The translations under genes were made by a program, and so were the position numbers. The notes under the pieces are model-generated. The model saw only the letters and a list, made by a program, of their open reading frames with translations. It was not told the DNA's origin and did not search any database. Below, in pieces: positions 32,995-46,345 of a stretch of 64,000 bases of DNA (position 1 is the first letter of the stretch; each line of letters opens with the position of its first letter). The DNA comes from Homalodisca vitripennis. Lineage: Eukaryota; Arthropoda; Insecta; Hemiptera; Cicadellidae. The stretch lies in the NCBI RefSeq assembly GCF_021130785.1, contig NW_025777566.1, positions 26,071 through 90,070 on the forward strand. Direction: 5' to 3'.

Positions 32995-35900
32995 TCACTG
33001 AAGAAGTTCACCGTACACGATGTTCTTCGCGTAGGCGACTTCATTGTGTACCCTTTCGGGGCGGACGAGGACAACTATGTCTTCCGGACATCGAACTCTA
33101 CTGAGCAGGACGTATAGCTGGCCATGAGTGAAACAATCAGTGCGAAGATCGACTCCGACCTGATCTATTGTCTGACCTTGGCTCTTGTGGCCGGTCATCG
33201 CGCGTATGCTAGCATCAGAGGAAACTGACGTCGACGGACAAGTAACGGCGAACCTTCAACGATCGCGAACCTAAAGATTATTCTAGGAATACCGATAGGT
33301 TGCGCGTCGTGAGGGCGTCTGACGGTAATCAACCGATTGGTTATAGCCGTCACAATGACCTTAGTGCCGTTTACAAGGCCGTCAGCGATATTTAGATTCC
33401 TCATGATGAGGCATACTGAGCCAATCTTAAGTCGCAGCACGTGATCAGGAACACCCTTGCCTGTAGCCTGGTTCAGTAGAGGGACTTCAACAGCAAGATT
33501 GTCATCGTTTTCATGGTCCACAGTGTCGGCGCTTCGAAGCTCATGAAGGCGACCGTCTACAGAGTTCAAGATTATGTCGTTGATCTCTCTAACGTTCACG
33601 TTCAGAGTCGAGAGGATCGCACGACGAGCACACTGATCGGGATCGCGGAGTACGTCGGCAGGAAAGACGGTTGAGATGAGGACTTGTAATGCAGTGACAT
33701 ACCTCACCTCGGCCAAGGGAATAAGTGTGTCACTCTCTCTACCCTCCCCGAAAGTTGTGGACGGAAACAGTGCCGTTGCCTACTGCGAGAAGGAAGTCAG
33801 AGTAGACAACGGAACTGCTCGTCCTGTGTGGTGTGGTCAGAGAGAAGACGCGGAACAGTCGCCACAGACGCGAGGCCCGAAGTGAAACGCACGCGACGGC
33901 ATCTGCCGTTCGTGCCTTTACAACAACGGGTGCGATCTGCCGGAAATCTCCAGAGCACAGAAAGATCTTGCCACCGAATGGCTCATCGCAGTTCATGAGA
34001 TCTCGAAGCGAGCGGTCGAGGATCTCAAAGATGTAGCGATGGGCCATCGGGGCCTCGTCGAAGACGATGAGCTGAGCAGCTCTTATCAGTTCTGCGCGCT
34101 GGGACCCGTTGGTTATGTTCCAAACGCCAGACCCGTCGCCCAGATCGAGCGGAAGCCGGAACATGCTGTGAGCCGTGGAACCACCAGGCATGTTTCCTGC
34201 AGCGATGCCCGAGCTGGCGACGGCCAGTGCAATCTGACGACAACTACGCACGTGTGCCAGTATGACACGAAGAAGTGACGTTTTGCCATATCCCCCGGGA
34301 CCATCTAGGAAGATTACTCTTGAGGATCGTCGGTCACCGGGGTTGTCGAGAAGGGAACGCACGTGTTGCAGAACGCGTCTCTGGTCTTCTGAGAGCTTTT
34401 GTTCCCATTCCTCGACAATGGCCCGCTGTTGGTTCTCGCCATAGTCCAACAGCTCCCTTCCCACTTCCGTCGTGTCATCCTGCACGTCGGGGAGACCACA
34501 ATCCAATAAAGACAATCCCTGCCGACGTAGACTGCGATCGATATCGATCAAGGAAAGTGTATACGCTCTTTCGGGGTCAAGTGGGCTCCTTTCCAAGTGG
34601 TCCTCGCAAAGGGTGTCACGGAAGGAATCCCACAGAATTGCTGCAGGAGCACCCATATTACAAAGGAGCACGAAGAAGGAACGAAGCCTCGATGCGACCA
34701 TGAAACCAGAAGCCTCTCGCAGCGCTTCGCGGTACTCATCCTCGTCTTCAATCAAGCCGAGCTGACGACAAACCTCCTGGAACGTACGGCAATCAGGACC
34801 ACCGCGTGACAGGAGGTCGGTGTAGCCGCGACAAGGGGTTGACAAGAGGAGCATCCGAAGGTAGTAGAGTTCTCCACGATTAGGCGAGACCCAAAAGACC
34901 CTACATACCTTCCCTCCACGCTGGCGAGGTGTGACGAAGTGTTTCCCGTCTTGATGTTCATATATAGGTTCTGTTTTTGGTCTTTTGTCATGAATAATGT
35001 AGTTCTCAAAAAATGTCAGGTAAGTTAAATTGTCAAAAGTTTTATCAACAGGTCTGTTAAAATACAATATTAACTTGGAGCTTGATCTAGTTATCGCGGA
35101 GGTGAGATCACTGGGACGAAAACAGACGTGCTGTTTACCCTCAAGATGGACGGGTAGACACTCAACTGTTGGCTCTGACTTTGAGATTGGGAAGTCCAAG
35201 AGACGCCAGCATGCGTCGCTTGCACCAACCATTCTCTTAGTTACATAGTGTTCTACCTCGTCCTCTTGTTGCCACAAAGGAGTGACGGTGACATTTTGAA
35301 GTGATCCACCCTTCATCAGGTATTTGAATAGATACTTGATGACGCGACGGGTAGACGCAAGCTCCAAGTTAATGTGTGCTTCATATTTAAGCAATAATGC
35401 GGCGTTATATGGAACGACCCATCCATCATGTACAGTAACAGACCTGTTGCGTGACTTTATCTGACCTGTATTTCTATAGTCCCGCCTGTACTGAACGAAT
35501 CCTCTGTCATCTACGTGAGTTGTCTGGCATGAAGGCTTAGGATAGAACTTTGTGCAGTGACCCTTCACAGCGTCCCAGCACAGGAAGTCGGTGCGATGAT
35601 CCGTGCCACAAGGACCGTGGATCATGTGCTGCAACACCAACTTCCTGAGTCTTCCGCCGGCTTCTGCTTCCGAGGGGATGTCCGCGCGGATTACAGAGTC
35701 GATTTCGTCTGCTTGTACTGGACCGTCTCCGTCAATCTTAAACACAATGTGGGCGTGAGGAAGGCCCCTCATTTGCATTTCGATGACGTAGACGATATAG
35801 TTCGTGCAGCCGAACATCGCTCCGCTCCGCAGATCTCGAAGAAGCTCTAGAAGTTTTATCTGGAAAACTCTGCAAGCCGTGCTAGGGTCACTGCGTCCAC

Positions 35901-38578
35901 TGCCGTGAGGACACGCTCTCTTGTTTTCCTCCCAAGTCGCGCTGTACGTGAATGTAAGGAAGTACGTTGGTGAACCCAGGCGTGTGACGAGAGCCATCGC
36001 GTTCTCGTAATGAATTTTCATGTACCTGGGCCCACCAGTGAACGTACTTGGGAGGTAAATTTTACCAGGCTGTGCCCCACCCTCGCCTTGGACTGTTTCA
36101 TCCCGAGCGATGTCTTCGCTAACCTGCCTTCCTGCCAGACCACTGCGTTCAGCGTCAAGAAGTTCATTCAGCTGTCCTATCCGCATGGCATTTTGGGCTG
36201 ACGACCTTGACTGTGAAAATTTTATAAAACGAAGTCTCTCCTCTTCAAAACCTCGCAAACATCTCGACCTGCCACGCTTGAGAAAGACGGCCAAGATAAG
36301 AAAAACGAGGATTGGAGAGCAAGAGACAACGTGAATAGTTATACTGAGAAAGCTTTTTCCCCGTTATTATCCAGCATGCCGATGTGCCAACCCAAAGTGC
36401 CTTGCGGATAGAGAAGTGGGTACTGGAAGGGCTCCATCAGAGGACTAAAGAGGTCGATGGTAGAAGGTCTTCCAGCCCCCACTTTCCAGACGGTGAGCCG
36501 ACGAGGCTCAGTGACTGCGTCATCACAACTAAGCACGGCGTGCACTTCAATACCTCTTTGCCTGTCACCAAGAACATTGCCATGAGTAGCTCGACTTGTC
36601 AGCTGGAATTCCAGGTGTGCATTGATCGAGGGCTCATTACTCAATCGCCTAAATTCACGAACATGTGGATTTAATGAATACAAGTGATTGGTAATGGCGT
36701 CAGTTATGTCGGCATCAAGCGATCTAGTCATGGCTATGTTCCTGCGTTCTTCACCATCGTCAATATACAGGCGGCACCGGTTTACGAATTGGACGTCCCC
36801 CACCCGCAGTAACGAACCTTTGGCCGGGGGCGTCCAAGCTGTACACCTGGTGGTACATCCTACCTTCGATTTTGAAGAAGGAGAGGCCACTTGGGTGCCG
36901 GTATCCGCCTGAAATTTCTAGGGCACAGAGAGCAAAAGAGGTCATTGTAAGCACGCGCTCTGTTGAGAAAGCGGCGGTTAGAATAGAACGGTGCATTTAG
37001 AGGCGGCAACTTTGTTACATTGTAGGCCCCTTCGCCGCAACACCATTTCTTTCTATCCTCTTCTTCCTCGAACAGAGGTGCTTGGCAGTGAGGGCAGATA
37101 AAGACGTCATCATCCCAGAGACTAGTTCTCTTCAGTCTATAGCTGTTAACGTTATATAACAAAACACCACTCCAATGTGCCATTGGCCCGTGGGCAACGA
37201 TGAGTCGAGCAAGTGAAATTGGTAAATGACGAAGTTCAGTTAACTTAGGATTAATGCAACGAAATCCTTGAAGTCTTTTGCGACGTGCATCCGCGTTTTG
37301 TTTGTCGTAGCTATGAACAGCTTCTCTGTGGACTTCAGGATGCTGTTGACTGTAACGGTGTACAGCTTCTCTGTGGACTTCAGGATGCTGTTGACTGTAA
37401 CGGTGTACAGCATCTCTGTTTACCTCAGGATGCTGTAGGCTATAACGGCGGACAGCATCTCTGTTGACCTCAGGATGCTGTAGGCTATAACGGCGGACAG
37501 CATCTCTGTTGACTTCAGGATGCTGCGCGTCATATCGGCGAACAGATTCTCTGTTGACTTCAGGATGCTGTTGGCTATAAATATGGACTGCTTTTCTGTG
37601 AACTTCAGGGTTTTGTGAAAGATATTTACGATTTGTTTCACGCCTTATTTTAGGATTCCGCTGAACGTATCTTTTGCTCGCCTCTCTCACTTGCTCGTCT
37701 CTCGTTGTTGTGAGTGTTTTAGGGCGTCCACGACGTATTTTCTTCGGTCGTCCAAAGGTTTTACATTTAATCACACTTTTTAATGGGGATGAAATTACTA
37801 TAGGGATGTTTTTAGCTTTGACATATTCAAAATCATTTTCTTTGTGGCGTTTAGACCGTGTGTGTCAAATGGATGTGGTATAGTTTCAAATGTTTCTGAA
37901 TTGGTCTGGACTGGTTCACTGTAACTAAGGGCCGGCATACCAAATCTTAATCTAGTTACAGTGAACTGTCTCACTGACCCATCCAGAGCAGCATTTGATA
38001 ACAATAATGTGGCTAGTGCAGAATAGTTTTCGCACTGGAACAGCCGGGCCAGGTTATTTTTGTCATCAGCCAAATCGTACACTCGGTCCTCATTCACTGG
38101 ATGAGGATCAAACAAGTACAGCTGTTCCTGGGAGCGCCAAAAAGCAACTGTAACTGTTTGTCCAGTGAAGAGAAACCCAATGTTTTCAAAATCCTCGGCC
38201 ATCAAAACCTCCAAAACATTGGACAGAGATAAAATACAATTGTCCATATCTCCCGCTGCCAGAGGATACAGAGCGTCGTGCACAAAGGAATTTTCTATAA
38301 CGGATACGGACTGTTCATGAATGAGAAAATCGGTAGGAAGTTCATCAGGAGACAAATACCGGTTTCCACCCATACGATTCTCATCTCGCAATGTTTTGTA
38401 AATACGATCACCAGTGATAAGAATAGTATCGATGGCCGTTGTAGAAAATTCCAAACCAAGCACTTTCCACACAAGGGCACAAGCAGAAATTGCAGTGCAC
38501 TGAGAGTTTTTTGCTCGTCGGAAACAACTGCTCGTTCCCTTGATGAAAAGAGCCCTTGGCAACGCAATAAAACGACAT
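32995..38578 (-). pseudogene. Helitron Rep/helicase polyprotein, copy C, broken by about eight indels
   Basis: Same protein as copy B, interrupted near 33200 (GC dinucleotide added), 33768 (extra A), 36249 (extra A), 36358 (extra C), 36800 (extra C), 36935 (extra A), 37862 (GT dinucleotide added with a change) and 38510 (extra T). The Rep core through the helicase Walker motifs is intact in one 851-residue stretch (36294-33739). The N-terminal Cys and DPH motifs are present but in separate frames. Most of the changes lengthen a run or a dinucleotide, and none is shared with copies A or B. Confidence 0.85.
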
Positions 38579-38919
38579 AGTCTGGAACGTGGACAAATGT
38601 ATGATCACAAGAGTTAGAAGAAAAATTACTTACTCTGTACCGTGAAAAAATCAATGATTACAATAGTTAAAAGAAACAATTAACTTGGAAAGACTAATCA
38701 AGTACTGTCCCAATAATTCCAAAGCCTTCACAATGTTTTGTATTCGAAAATTTCTCCGTCCCTATCTACCAATTTACGAATAGACCAGCCTCTGTTTCAC
38801 ACGGCCTAAGGTACTCTGTTACGTACCGTACAGAGCTAGGCGAACCCTGCATTTCAAGAGTATAGTAAAATAGGGATAGACTCAGTTTTACAACGTGAAC
38901 CAAACTTTTAACTTTGATG

Positions 38920-40610
38920 AGGTATTGTCGCTTAACCGTTGAAGATATGATAAAAAGTGACTGGACATTTCTTGTAGGAAATATAATTTGTTTTGGGTGT
39001 TCTGCCCTCAGAATTTTGATATAACCTCTAGTTCGGGCCGCTATTTACTTTTTACTAAAAGTGTGCACGGTGAAAACAGCAATCCGTCCCTATCTATTAA
39101 TTTTATATTATTCTGATTTCCAGGTTAACCGTTAGAGATACGGGAAACGTGCAAAGGACCTTTTTTGTAGATCGCCTCATTTTCTAACAGACAAAGGAAA
39201 CACATTTTAGCTATTGATGACCGTTCGGTCGCGATCGGGTTAGGAGTAAAATATTGTTGAGAAATCGAAAAAAAAAATTTGTTCTAACGCGTTTTGCAGA
39301 CAAACCGATGGAGATAGGGCATAAGCTCACTGGATCTTTTTTATAGATTGAATTACTTTGTAATAACAACCGATTTTTAATTTATTCTAACATTAAAAGT
39401 TTAGCCGCTATCGATCCCGAAAGGTATATTTTTAGGAGAACATTAAAAAAACTTTTACTTAATCTCGTTTGTCGGCCAAACCGATGGAGATGGAGTAAAA
39501 TGTAACTGGAACCTTTTTGTAGATCCTATCAATAGCAAGTTACAAAAAATTTTACATTTAAGCTAGGGCCAACGGTTCGGCCAATATCGAGCCCGGAAGG
39601 TAAGTCTTTAAGTGAAGTTTTCAACATAACCACGTTTTACGGCTAAACCATGGAAGATAGAGTAAAACGTCACTGGACCTTTTTTGTAGATCGCCTTATT
39701 TTGTACTGAAATCAAATTTTTAATCTGGCCTAGAACTAAGATTTTGTCTGAAATAGAGCCCAGAAAACAAAATCTCACGTAAACCTCAAAAAATTAAAGT
39801 TTAAATCCCGTAATGCGGCCAAAACGTTGAAGATAGGGCAAAATGTTACTGAACTTTTTTTGTAGATCACGTGATTTCCTAAATCCCAATGAAAATTTGT
39901 TTTGAGCTAAGACCAACCGTTTAGCCGCTATCAAGCCCGGAATGTAAATTTGTAGGCAAAAATTTCCAAATATTTTCAATTAATCGCGTTTTGCGGTCAA
40001 ACTAATGGAGATATAGTAAAAAGACACTGAACCTTTTTTGTAGATCATATTATTTTCTAAATCTAACCTTTGTTTTATTTTGACCTCCGACCAATGGTTT
40101 CGCCACTATCGACCGCATAAACAAAATTTTAACGTAAAAGTTACAAAGAAATTGCACATAATCACGTTTTTCGGCCAAACCAATGGAGATAGGGCAAAAA
40201 GTCACTGGACCTTTTCTGTAGATGGCGCAATTTGCTAATTTGATGGGTCAATCAGATTTGAGCTACGACCAACGGTTCGGCCGCTATCGGGCTTGAAACA
40301 TTATTTTTATCGAAAAAATCTCTGGAATTTCAAATGTTCGAGCGTTTTGTCGCTTAACCATGGAAGATAGAGCAAAAAGTCATTGGACCTTTTTTGTAGT
40401 TCACTTCATTCCTGATTATGAATTTTTCGTCAAATCCGAGCTAGCTCCAACGGTTCGCCCGCTATCGGACTCACAAGAAATGCCTGCAAGGGTGAAAAAT
40501 GTGCAAATTTTCTCGAATTTTTTTGAGCGGTTTAAAAGTAAAAATGTCCTGTTTTCAGACTTTTCCCGGTGGTTTCACGGTAATAGGTACCTGCGTGCAA
40601 AATTTCAAGT
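38920..40610 (+). repeat. imperfect ~178-bp tandem repeats, 5' region of Helitron copy C
   Basis: Counterpart of 11640-13330 and 25157-26850, with the same nine diverged units. Confidence 0.78.
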
Positions 40611-40708
40611 TTCTAGCACTTCTAGAACTATGTTAGAATTAGTATGATCTGTCAGTGAGTGAGTGAGTGAGTCAGTCAGTTTCACATGCGGCTGTATAAG
40701 TATTTAGA

Positions 40709-41154
40709 TTAGTATAATGTTTTAGACTTTGAAGAATTAAAACTTGATTTACACTGTACTGTAAACGCTTCAAGGAAAACAGAAACTAACAAAGTTTGTA
40801 TTGCATAGAGACGCTAAATTGTCGGTAATGGGTCACGTTCGCTTGCAATAAAAAGAGGTGGAATAGGGGTAAGACTGAGACACGTACGTGGCCGAGCGTA
40901 CGAGGCCGAGGTCAACCCTAGAACACAGCAATCCCGTGGCGTGACGCGTCACTGAATGGTATCTAAACTAAGTACGGTGTAATATAAGTACCAATATCGA
41001 TGTGTTCTTCAAAGTTTTCGAACACTCCTAGTATTTATTATAATAAACACCAACCTGTTGTAATTCATCTGCTTTTTGACATCACTTACGACATTTTGTG
41101 TTATTACGAAATATCTGAGTTGTCATGACTGTTTACGTGTTTTTATACAAATAA
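40709..41154 (+). repeat. 446-bp direct repeat, right copy, bounding the Helitron array
   Basis: Matches 1163-1611 except for three single-base run-length differences. It starts one base after the Helitron 5' end (TATTTAGA at 40701-40708) and continues into unique sequence (TACAAC) at 41155. It contains a GTACGTGGCCGAGCGTACG stretch and no coding frame. Confidence 0.9.
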
Positions 41155-43810
41155 TACAACTTTTAGTCACAAACGGTATTTATACATTGCCTACCTAGGG
41201 ATCACTATTTACTTTTTTTACAGTAAGCCTACCGAACTTTTTATAAATACAACTTCGAAACATTTATCTACGTTTGTACTTAAATTACATTATTAAAAAT
41301 GGAAGTGCTGATTGCTCTTAAACATTTGCATACTTTTTTTATTTATTTCCGTGTTTTACATATTAATTCCTTCATTAATATTTTAGACTATATATTTGGA
41401 ATTGAATTTTAAATTTGAAAGTGTTAACTATTGATGTGTAAAAAGTAAACAAAATGTGATTGAATTAAAACGGGGGGTTGAAAGCCTTTTTTACAAACAT
41501 CAAATGTGAGGTTCGAATAAAAGTTCGCAAAGGCGAATGTTATTTCCAATTCATAGTGTTTCCAATAAATAAATTAAAGTGGTGCTGAAGGGGCAAACTG
41601 GAAGAGTAATTTATTATATTTATGCCTCTCCCTATCCTTCGAAAATGTTTAATCTTCTCCATACAATATGTTTGAAATGTCTTCGATTTAGAACATGAAA
41701 CAGGTAGACCCAGTACTAGCTAAGTTAGAACTAATTGTGTAGTTAACAGACAGTTAATTACCACTAAATTATATCCATACTTTCGGCCAACAAGAATTTA
41801 TAAATGGATTACACTTCCATTCTTTAAACTACAGTTGTATTTACATCAATAATAATAATAATTATATATATATATATATATATTTTGCAACCCTTGTACT
41901 CGCCTTTAAAAACTGAAATGGTTAAGTACAGTTACAACAGTTGTTTCAACCCATCACCTCTTCACTTTACTCATAAAAGTATTAGTAAATGAAAAGTTAG
42001 AAGATATTTTTAAATTTTATTTTGAAACTGATAAACTTTCTCGTCTTTACATGCAAACCAGAAACACACACTATTGATAAGTTAAGCGTTATATCTTTAC
42101 TTTGTTTCTTCAATATTTCATTCAAAACATCTCAAATGTTGGAGTTATTTATTGATTTATTTGAATTCTCACGTTATTTTTTAGTTTATTTAAGTTAAAT
42201 TTATAAAAATATAATAAATTACAAAATAATGTGTAGTAATTTTATTCGTTAATTACAAGTTAAAAATACTCATAATTTTATCAAACAATACTAATAAGTT
42301 GAGAGCTACACAATTAATTATTTTCAGTTCAAAAAGAGCCAGTAATTAATGCCGAGTTTGTTAAATCTTCTGCAAAGTGTCTGCTCTACATTCATCAACA
42401 TCAAAATATTCGGTTGTAACTGAAACCCATTCAACATTCTCTTAACTGCGTACCCTAAATACCGCTTTTAGAGACCCCTTTACCCCTTTGTTTGCCTTAT
42501 GTACAGTAGCAGCTTAAAAGAGAGCAAAGACCTTCATTTGGATGTTAGTTACGCGTCATATTTCTTGGAATTTTTATATCACGTTAAAAAATTCTAAAAT
42601 CTTAACGAATATTGTATACTATTATTATTATTGTTTCATCCTTTTTTATTAAACATCGTATAGTTTTTCTTTAAGACGTGTTTTTGATGATCATTTCATT
42701 ATATTTCTTCTATCCATTTCCGTCCATCGTATCCAGTTTTTTCAATAAATCGTTCAGTGTTACTGCCTGCCGACTATGGAATTTAGTACTGATGACATCA
42801 GAAATTTTGGCATGCGTTCTCGTTTCAGGGCCAGGGGTCGCGGAAATGTCGCGTGGGAGGTGGGTGTGATGCAGTCTTGGTCACCGATGGTACTTCGGAG
42901 TTAATGTGTGAATGCTTTTAATGATTTGTATGATTTACTGGTTTATTACTCATTTAAAAATCAGTATGTTTTAAAATCTTGCAAACACGTTACGCTAAGG
43001 TTGCGTGCAAAATTTCAAATCTGTATAGCTCATTTCATTCTCTGAATTTCATGCGAGCAGACACATGGTGATACAGGAAAGGTATTTTTATATCCTCCCA
43101 GCTGACTGATCAAAGAGAAATTGTGTTATAGCCTACGAGTGATAGACATCAATGCCATTCAGCCTGATTCCATACCTGGACATTCACCAGTATATAACTC
43201 ACTCTTGTCTCTGTAGACATGAACTTTCAAGCAAAATTGAAAGTGTACAGATAAAATCTTCCTCGAGATATCTTGCCAAATTCATATTTTTGTTTAGTAA
43301 ATCAGGTTTTATAGAAGTGTCCAAATAAACGTTCGAGTAAACTGGCGAGGGAAAACTACAATGTAAGAGTGCACTGAAAACAAATATTGTCACCGACTTT
43401 TAACATTGACTCCAGTGTAAACGCTGAAACGCAAACGCTCAGCAAAATCACATGGAGAGACATGTTCCATCATCGAAATTAGTGTCTTCCCTCGTATATA
43501 ATTGAAGCTTCATGGAAAATTTCAATTTATTAGTCGGCAAGTAAGGCCGAGATATCGCTCGAATAGACAGACAGATAACACCGACAGTCAGCAATGAAAT
43601 TTGCCCAGTCCACGAGTGGCAGGTTTTAGCCATCTTTGCTTTGTTTTTCACTACTATTTATACTTCCCTTCAATATTAGAGTTTTGATGTTATAAGTTTT
43701 TTTTTTATATTTATGTTCTTTTGTTCACTTATCATATTTTAAAATTAATTTCTATATGTTTCAATACCTTAAATTGTATTTAGGTTAAGTAGGAGAGTCA
43801 ATAGTAATAA
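41155..43810. other. AT-rich region without a supported gene
   Basis: There are no convincing coding frames. It contains an AAT/TA microsatellite at about 41849-41885. A stretch near 42990-43080 (GCGTGCAAAATTTCAAATCTG) and another near 43490-43600 (GAATAGACAGACAGAT) have the wording typical of degenerate insect non-LTR or Helitron tails. Nothing else is recognisable. Confidence 0.45.
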
Positions 43811-44140
43811 CTCCACCTCTAATAAAGCCAAGATTCATTTCATTTCATAATATCCTTTTTATGTGATTAGGTTATTATAAAAATAACTGCCAAGAATTCA
43901 TTATTTGTACTTTTGTATGTCTTCACCCCTAATAAAGCCAAGATTCATTTCATTTCATAATTTTCTTTTTATGTGATTAGGTTATTATAACGCTAACTGC
44001 CTTGCATTCATTATTTGTACTTTTGTATGTCTTTACCCCTAATAAATGCAAGATTCATTTCATTCCATAATTTCCTTTTTATGTGATTAGGTTATTATAA
44101 CACTAACTGCCTTGCATTCATTATTTGTACTTTTCTATTT
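43811..44140 (+). repeat. 110-bp tandem repeat, three units
   Basis: AATAAAGCCAAGATTCATTT recurs at 43821 and 43931, and as an AATAAATGCA variant at 44041, exactly 110 bp apart. Each copy is followed by a CATTTCAT tail and TATGTGATTAGGTTATTATAA. The start (CTCCACCTCTAATAAA...TTCATTTCATTTCAT) resembles the tail at 61995-62040, suggesting the array grew from a retroposon 3' end. Confidence 0.82.
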
Positions 44141-45119
44141 AAATAAATTAAGCGACTTCCAAAATATACTTTTATATCATTCAAATATTTTTAATGTGAC
44201 AACCAAAAGAAAATTTGACAGTGTATCGTTTATGTATCTTACTCAAACATTCAAAACTATGACACACAACTATTGTATAAATTCTATACCACTGCCCGTT
44301 TAAGCAGACCAATTAAGTGTGCATTAAAATTAGGCAAGTGCATGAATACGTCAAAACAATATGTTCAAATTCTGAGGTTTGTTGTGTCAGAGATATGTAT
44401 GTACAGAGATCTAAATGTTTTGAAGCTGATGACTCATTAAAAGATTCCAAGACTCCATTTCAATAGAACACTAAATTTTTAAACTGAACACTACCTTACA
44501 GACTTACACAAACTCCTTGAAATAAGAGAAACACTTTGCTACGGTTAAAACATATATGAATAAAATTTGGCTCTTTTTAATTCTTAAGAATATTTGAGAG
44601 CAAAGCGACAAAAAAGTTACTACATCAAGTGCATTATTGTTTATCAGATTTTTCCTGACAAAAATAGAATAATTAAATATTGCAACTAGAATAATACAAC
44701 TTCGTTTAAAAAATTAACTTCTCTATGTATCAATTCTTAAAATATTAACAACTCTCAAAACGCATGTATATTTAAGTCTCAACTCTAAAAATTCTAAGAT
44801 TGCTCATTGAGAGGACGGTCCAAGCAAGCAAATACTTCAAAAATAAATCTGGAAATATCATAAAAACAACACATAAAATGCCAAATATATTCACTACGTC
44901 TTGTACAAATAGGTTCAGATAAGCGAAGTATTAATGAACTACGAACGTAAAATGGAAACATATATTTTGAGAAAATAAGTTTAAAAGTGTGTTGAGTTAG
45001 CGACTAAAACCTCAAAAAAGCACAATTGAGCTTAATAATTTATCATCCTTCTGCATGTATTTACTTAATGCAGCTATTTATGCAGTGATTAATAGCTGGA
45101 TAAAATCTGTTCTTTACAT

Positions 45120-45160
<41 letters not shown>

Positions 45161-46155
45161 TCTTAATACTTCTGCGTAATTCAAGTGTGAAAATAACCTT
45201 ATGTGCAATTCAGGAGGCAAACGAACTTAACGGATAACGCGTCATGTGGTTGAACTCAGGCACAGAGTGTTCTTCAGATGACAAAGAATGGAAGCCTCAA
45301 GGTCTCGCGCTCAAGTATAAAGCAGTCCACACCCACATTCCATTAGTTGTCTCAGTAACAGGACAGGTCTGCTGTGATGAAAAACGTGTCGTCTCCGACG
45401 CGTTGAGTGCACTCCGCTACCTCAACATAAAGTAAATAAAGGGTGTATCCAGCAAGATCTGTTGGTGTAGCGAGATAAGTCTGTGTGCAGAGCCTTCATG
45501 TTTAATTTAATTACCGAGAACCGTGTTCTCTGTTGTCAAACTCAAAAATTGGTTCTTTACATTTGTTCTGTACTACTAGCACTTACCCAAGGTTTTGTAC
45601 GCAATTTCGTAGGGTTTGCATCTGTATGAGCACTTCTGGTTAGAGTGAATTATAATTCCGATGCCAATGTTGAGTTTGCCTTGTTACCACGATCAATAAA
45701 ATACATAAAACCCTAATTTACTATGCTACATTGTAACATTGTCTTTTAGATATAATACTTAATATTTTATAGAAATTTACAGCTAAAAGTACACTAACAA
45801 TGAATTACACTACGCGTTTGTTTCTTTATAAACTGAAAAAAATATTGTTAATATTTTATAATATTTAGAGCTGGAATTAGTACATTAAATCAAAAGCACT
45901 GTCCTGCAAACTTTCATCTAGCATAGTTCTTGCCTTCCACTTCAAAGGGAGTCTTCGGTGTCAAATTCTGACCATCTGTTTTGGGGTATTTTGTAAGATA
46001 GATGAGTATTTACTTAGTCGCTGAAATCTACAACGGCGTTAAAAATATTTGTACTCACTATAAATGTAAACTGAAAATAATAAACTATGTTTACACAGAA
46101 CAGTTGAATGCATTATAAAAGCTCTTTAACTGGTATTTCACAATTTAGGGATCAA
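44141..46155. other. AT-rich region, no gene seen
   Basis: No coding or RNA gene is supported. Only the CA microsatellite at 45125-45158 stands out. Confidence 0.45.
45125..45158 (+). repeat. CA dinucleotide microsatellite, 17 units
   Basis: An uninterrupted run of CA repeats, likely polymorphic. Confidence 0.95.
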
Positions 46156-46159
46156 TATT

Positions 46160-46345
46160 GGATATTTCGCTAATTTGAAGACAAGTACCGGGAGGGATTT
46201 TCGAAGTACGAAAAGGCCTATATTCATCCTAGGAACCCTGAGAATTTCCATGTCAAATTTTAGCGCAATCGGTTGAATAGTTTATGCATGAAAGCAAAAC
46301 AAACAAACAAAGGCACTTTCGCATTTTTAATATTATATGGATTAA
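46160..46345 (+). mobile_element. degenerate RTE-like LINE 3' tail
   Basis: The stretch includes GGAACCCTGAGAATTTCCAT, GCGCAATCGGTTGAATAGTT, a short CAAACAAACAAA run and TTTCGCATTTTTAATATTAT. This wording is typical of the 3' end of RTE-type LINEs or derived SINEs in insects. There is no coding part, so it is a 5'-truncated relic. Confidence 0.5.

Larger units (their letters stand above)
1612..40708 (-). mobile_element. head-to-tail array of eight Helitron units (three autonomous, five non-autonomous)
   Basis: Eight units begin (left edge) with the same GC-rich hairpin at 1612, 3369, 13431, 15144, 16899, 26947, 28894 and 30645. Each ends at the next hairpin with a CACATGCGGYTGTAT...TAGA-type sequence. 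Read on the minus strand, every unit therefore starts TCTA and ends in a hairpin plus GGCGAG. The outer junctions are host A before the TC and host T after the GAG, as expected for Helitron insertion between A and T. The order repeats as short-long-short (1612-15143, 15144-28893) and then short-long (28894-40708). This implies duplication of a composite 13.5-kb block or a rolling-circle concatemer. Confidence 0.88.
30645..40708 (-). mobile_element. autonomous Helitron copy C, 10.06 kb
   Basis: Third long unit, at the 5' (right) edge of the array. Its TCTAAATACTT end at 40708 abuts the right copy of the 446-bp host repeat directly, giving the one clean 5' Helitron/host junction (host A before TC on the minus strand). 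Its gene carries the most indels of the three copies. Confidence 0.87.

Noticed and set aside
1163..41154. 446-bp direct repeats read as LTRs of a giant retroelement
   Set aside because: There are no TG...CA ends, no primer-binding or polypurine site, and no gag-pol between them. The content is Helitrons.
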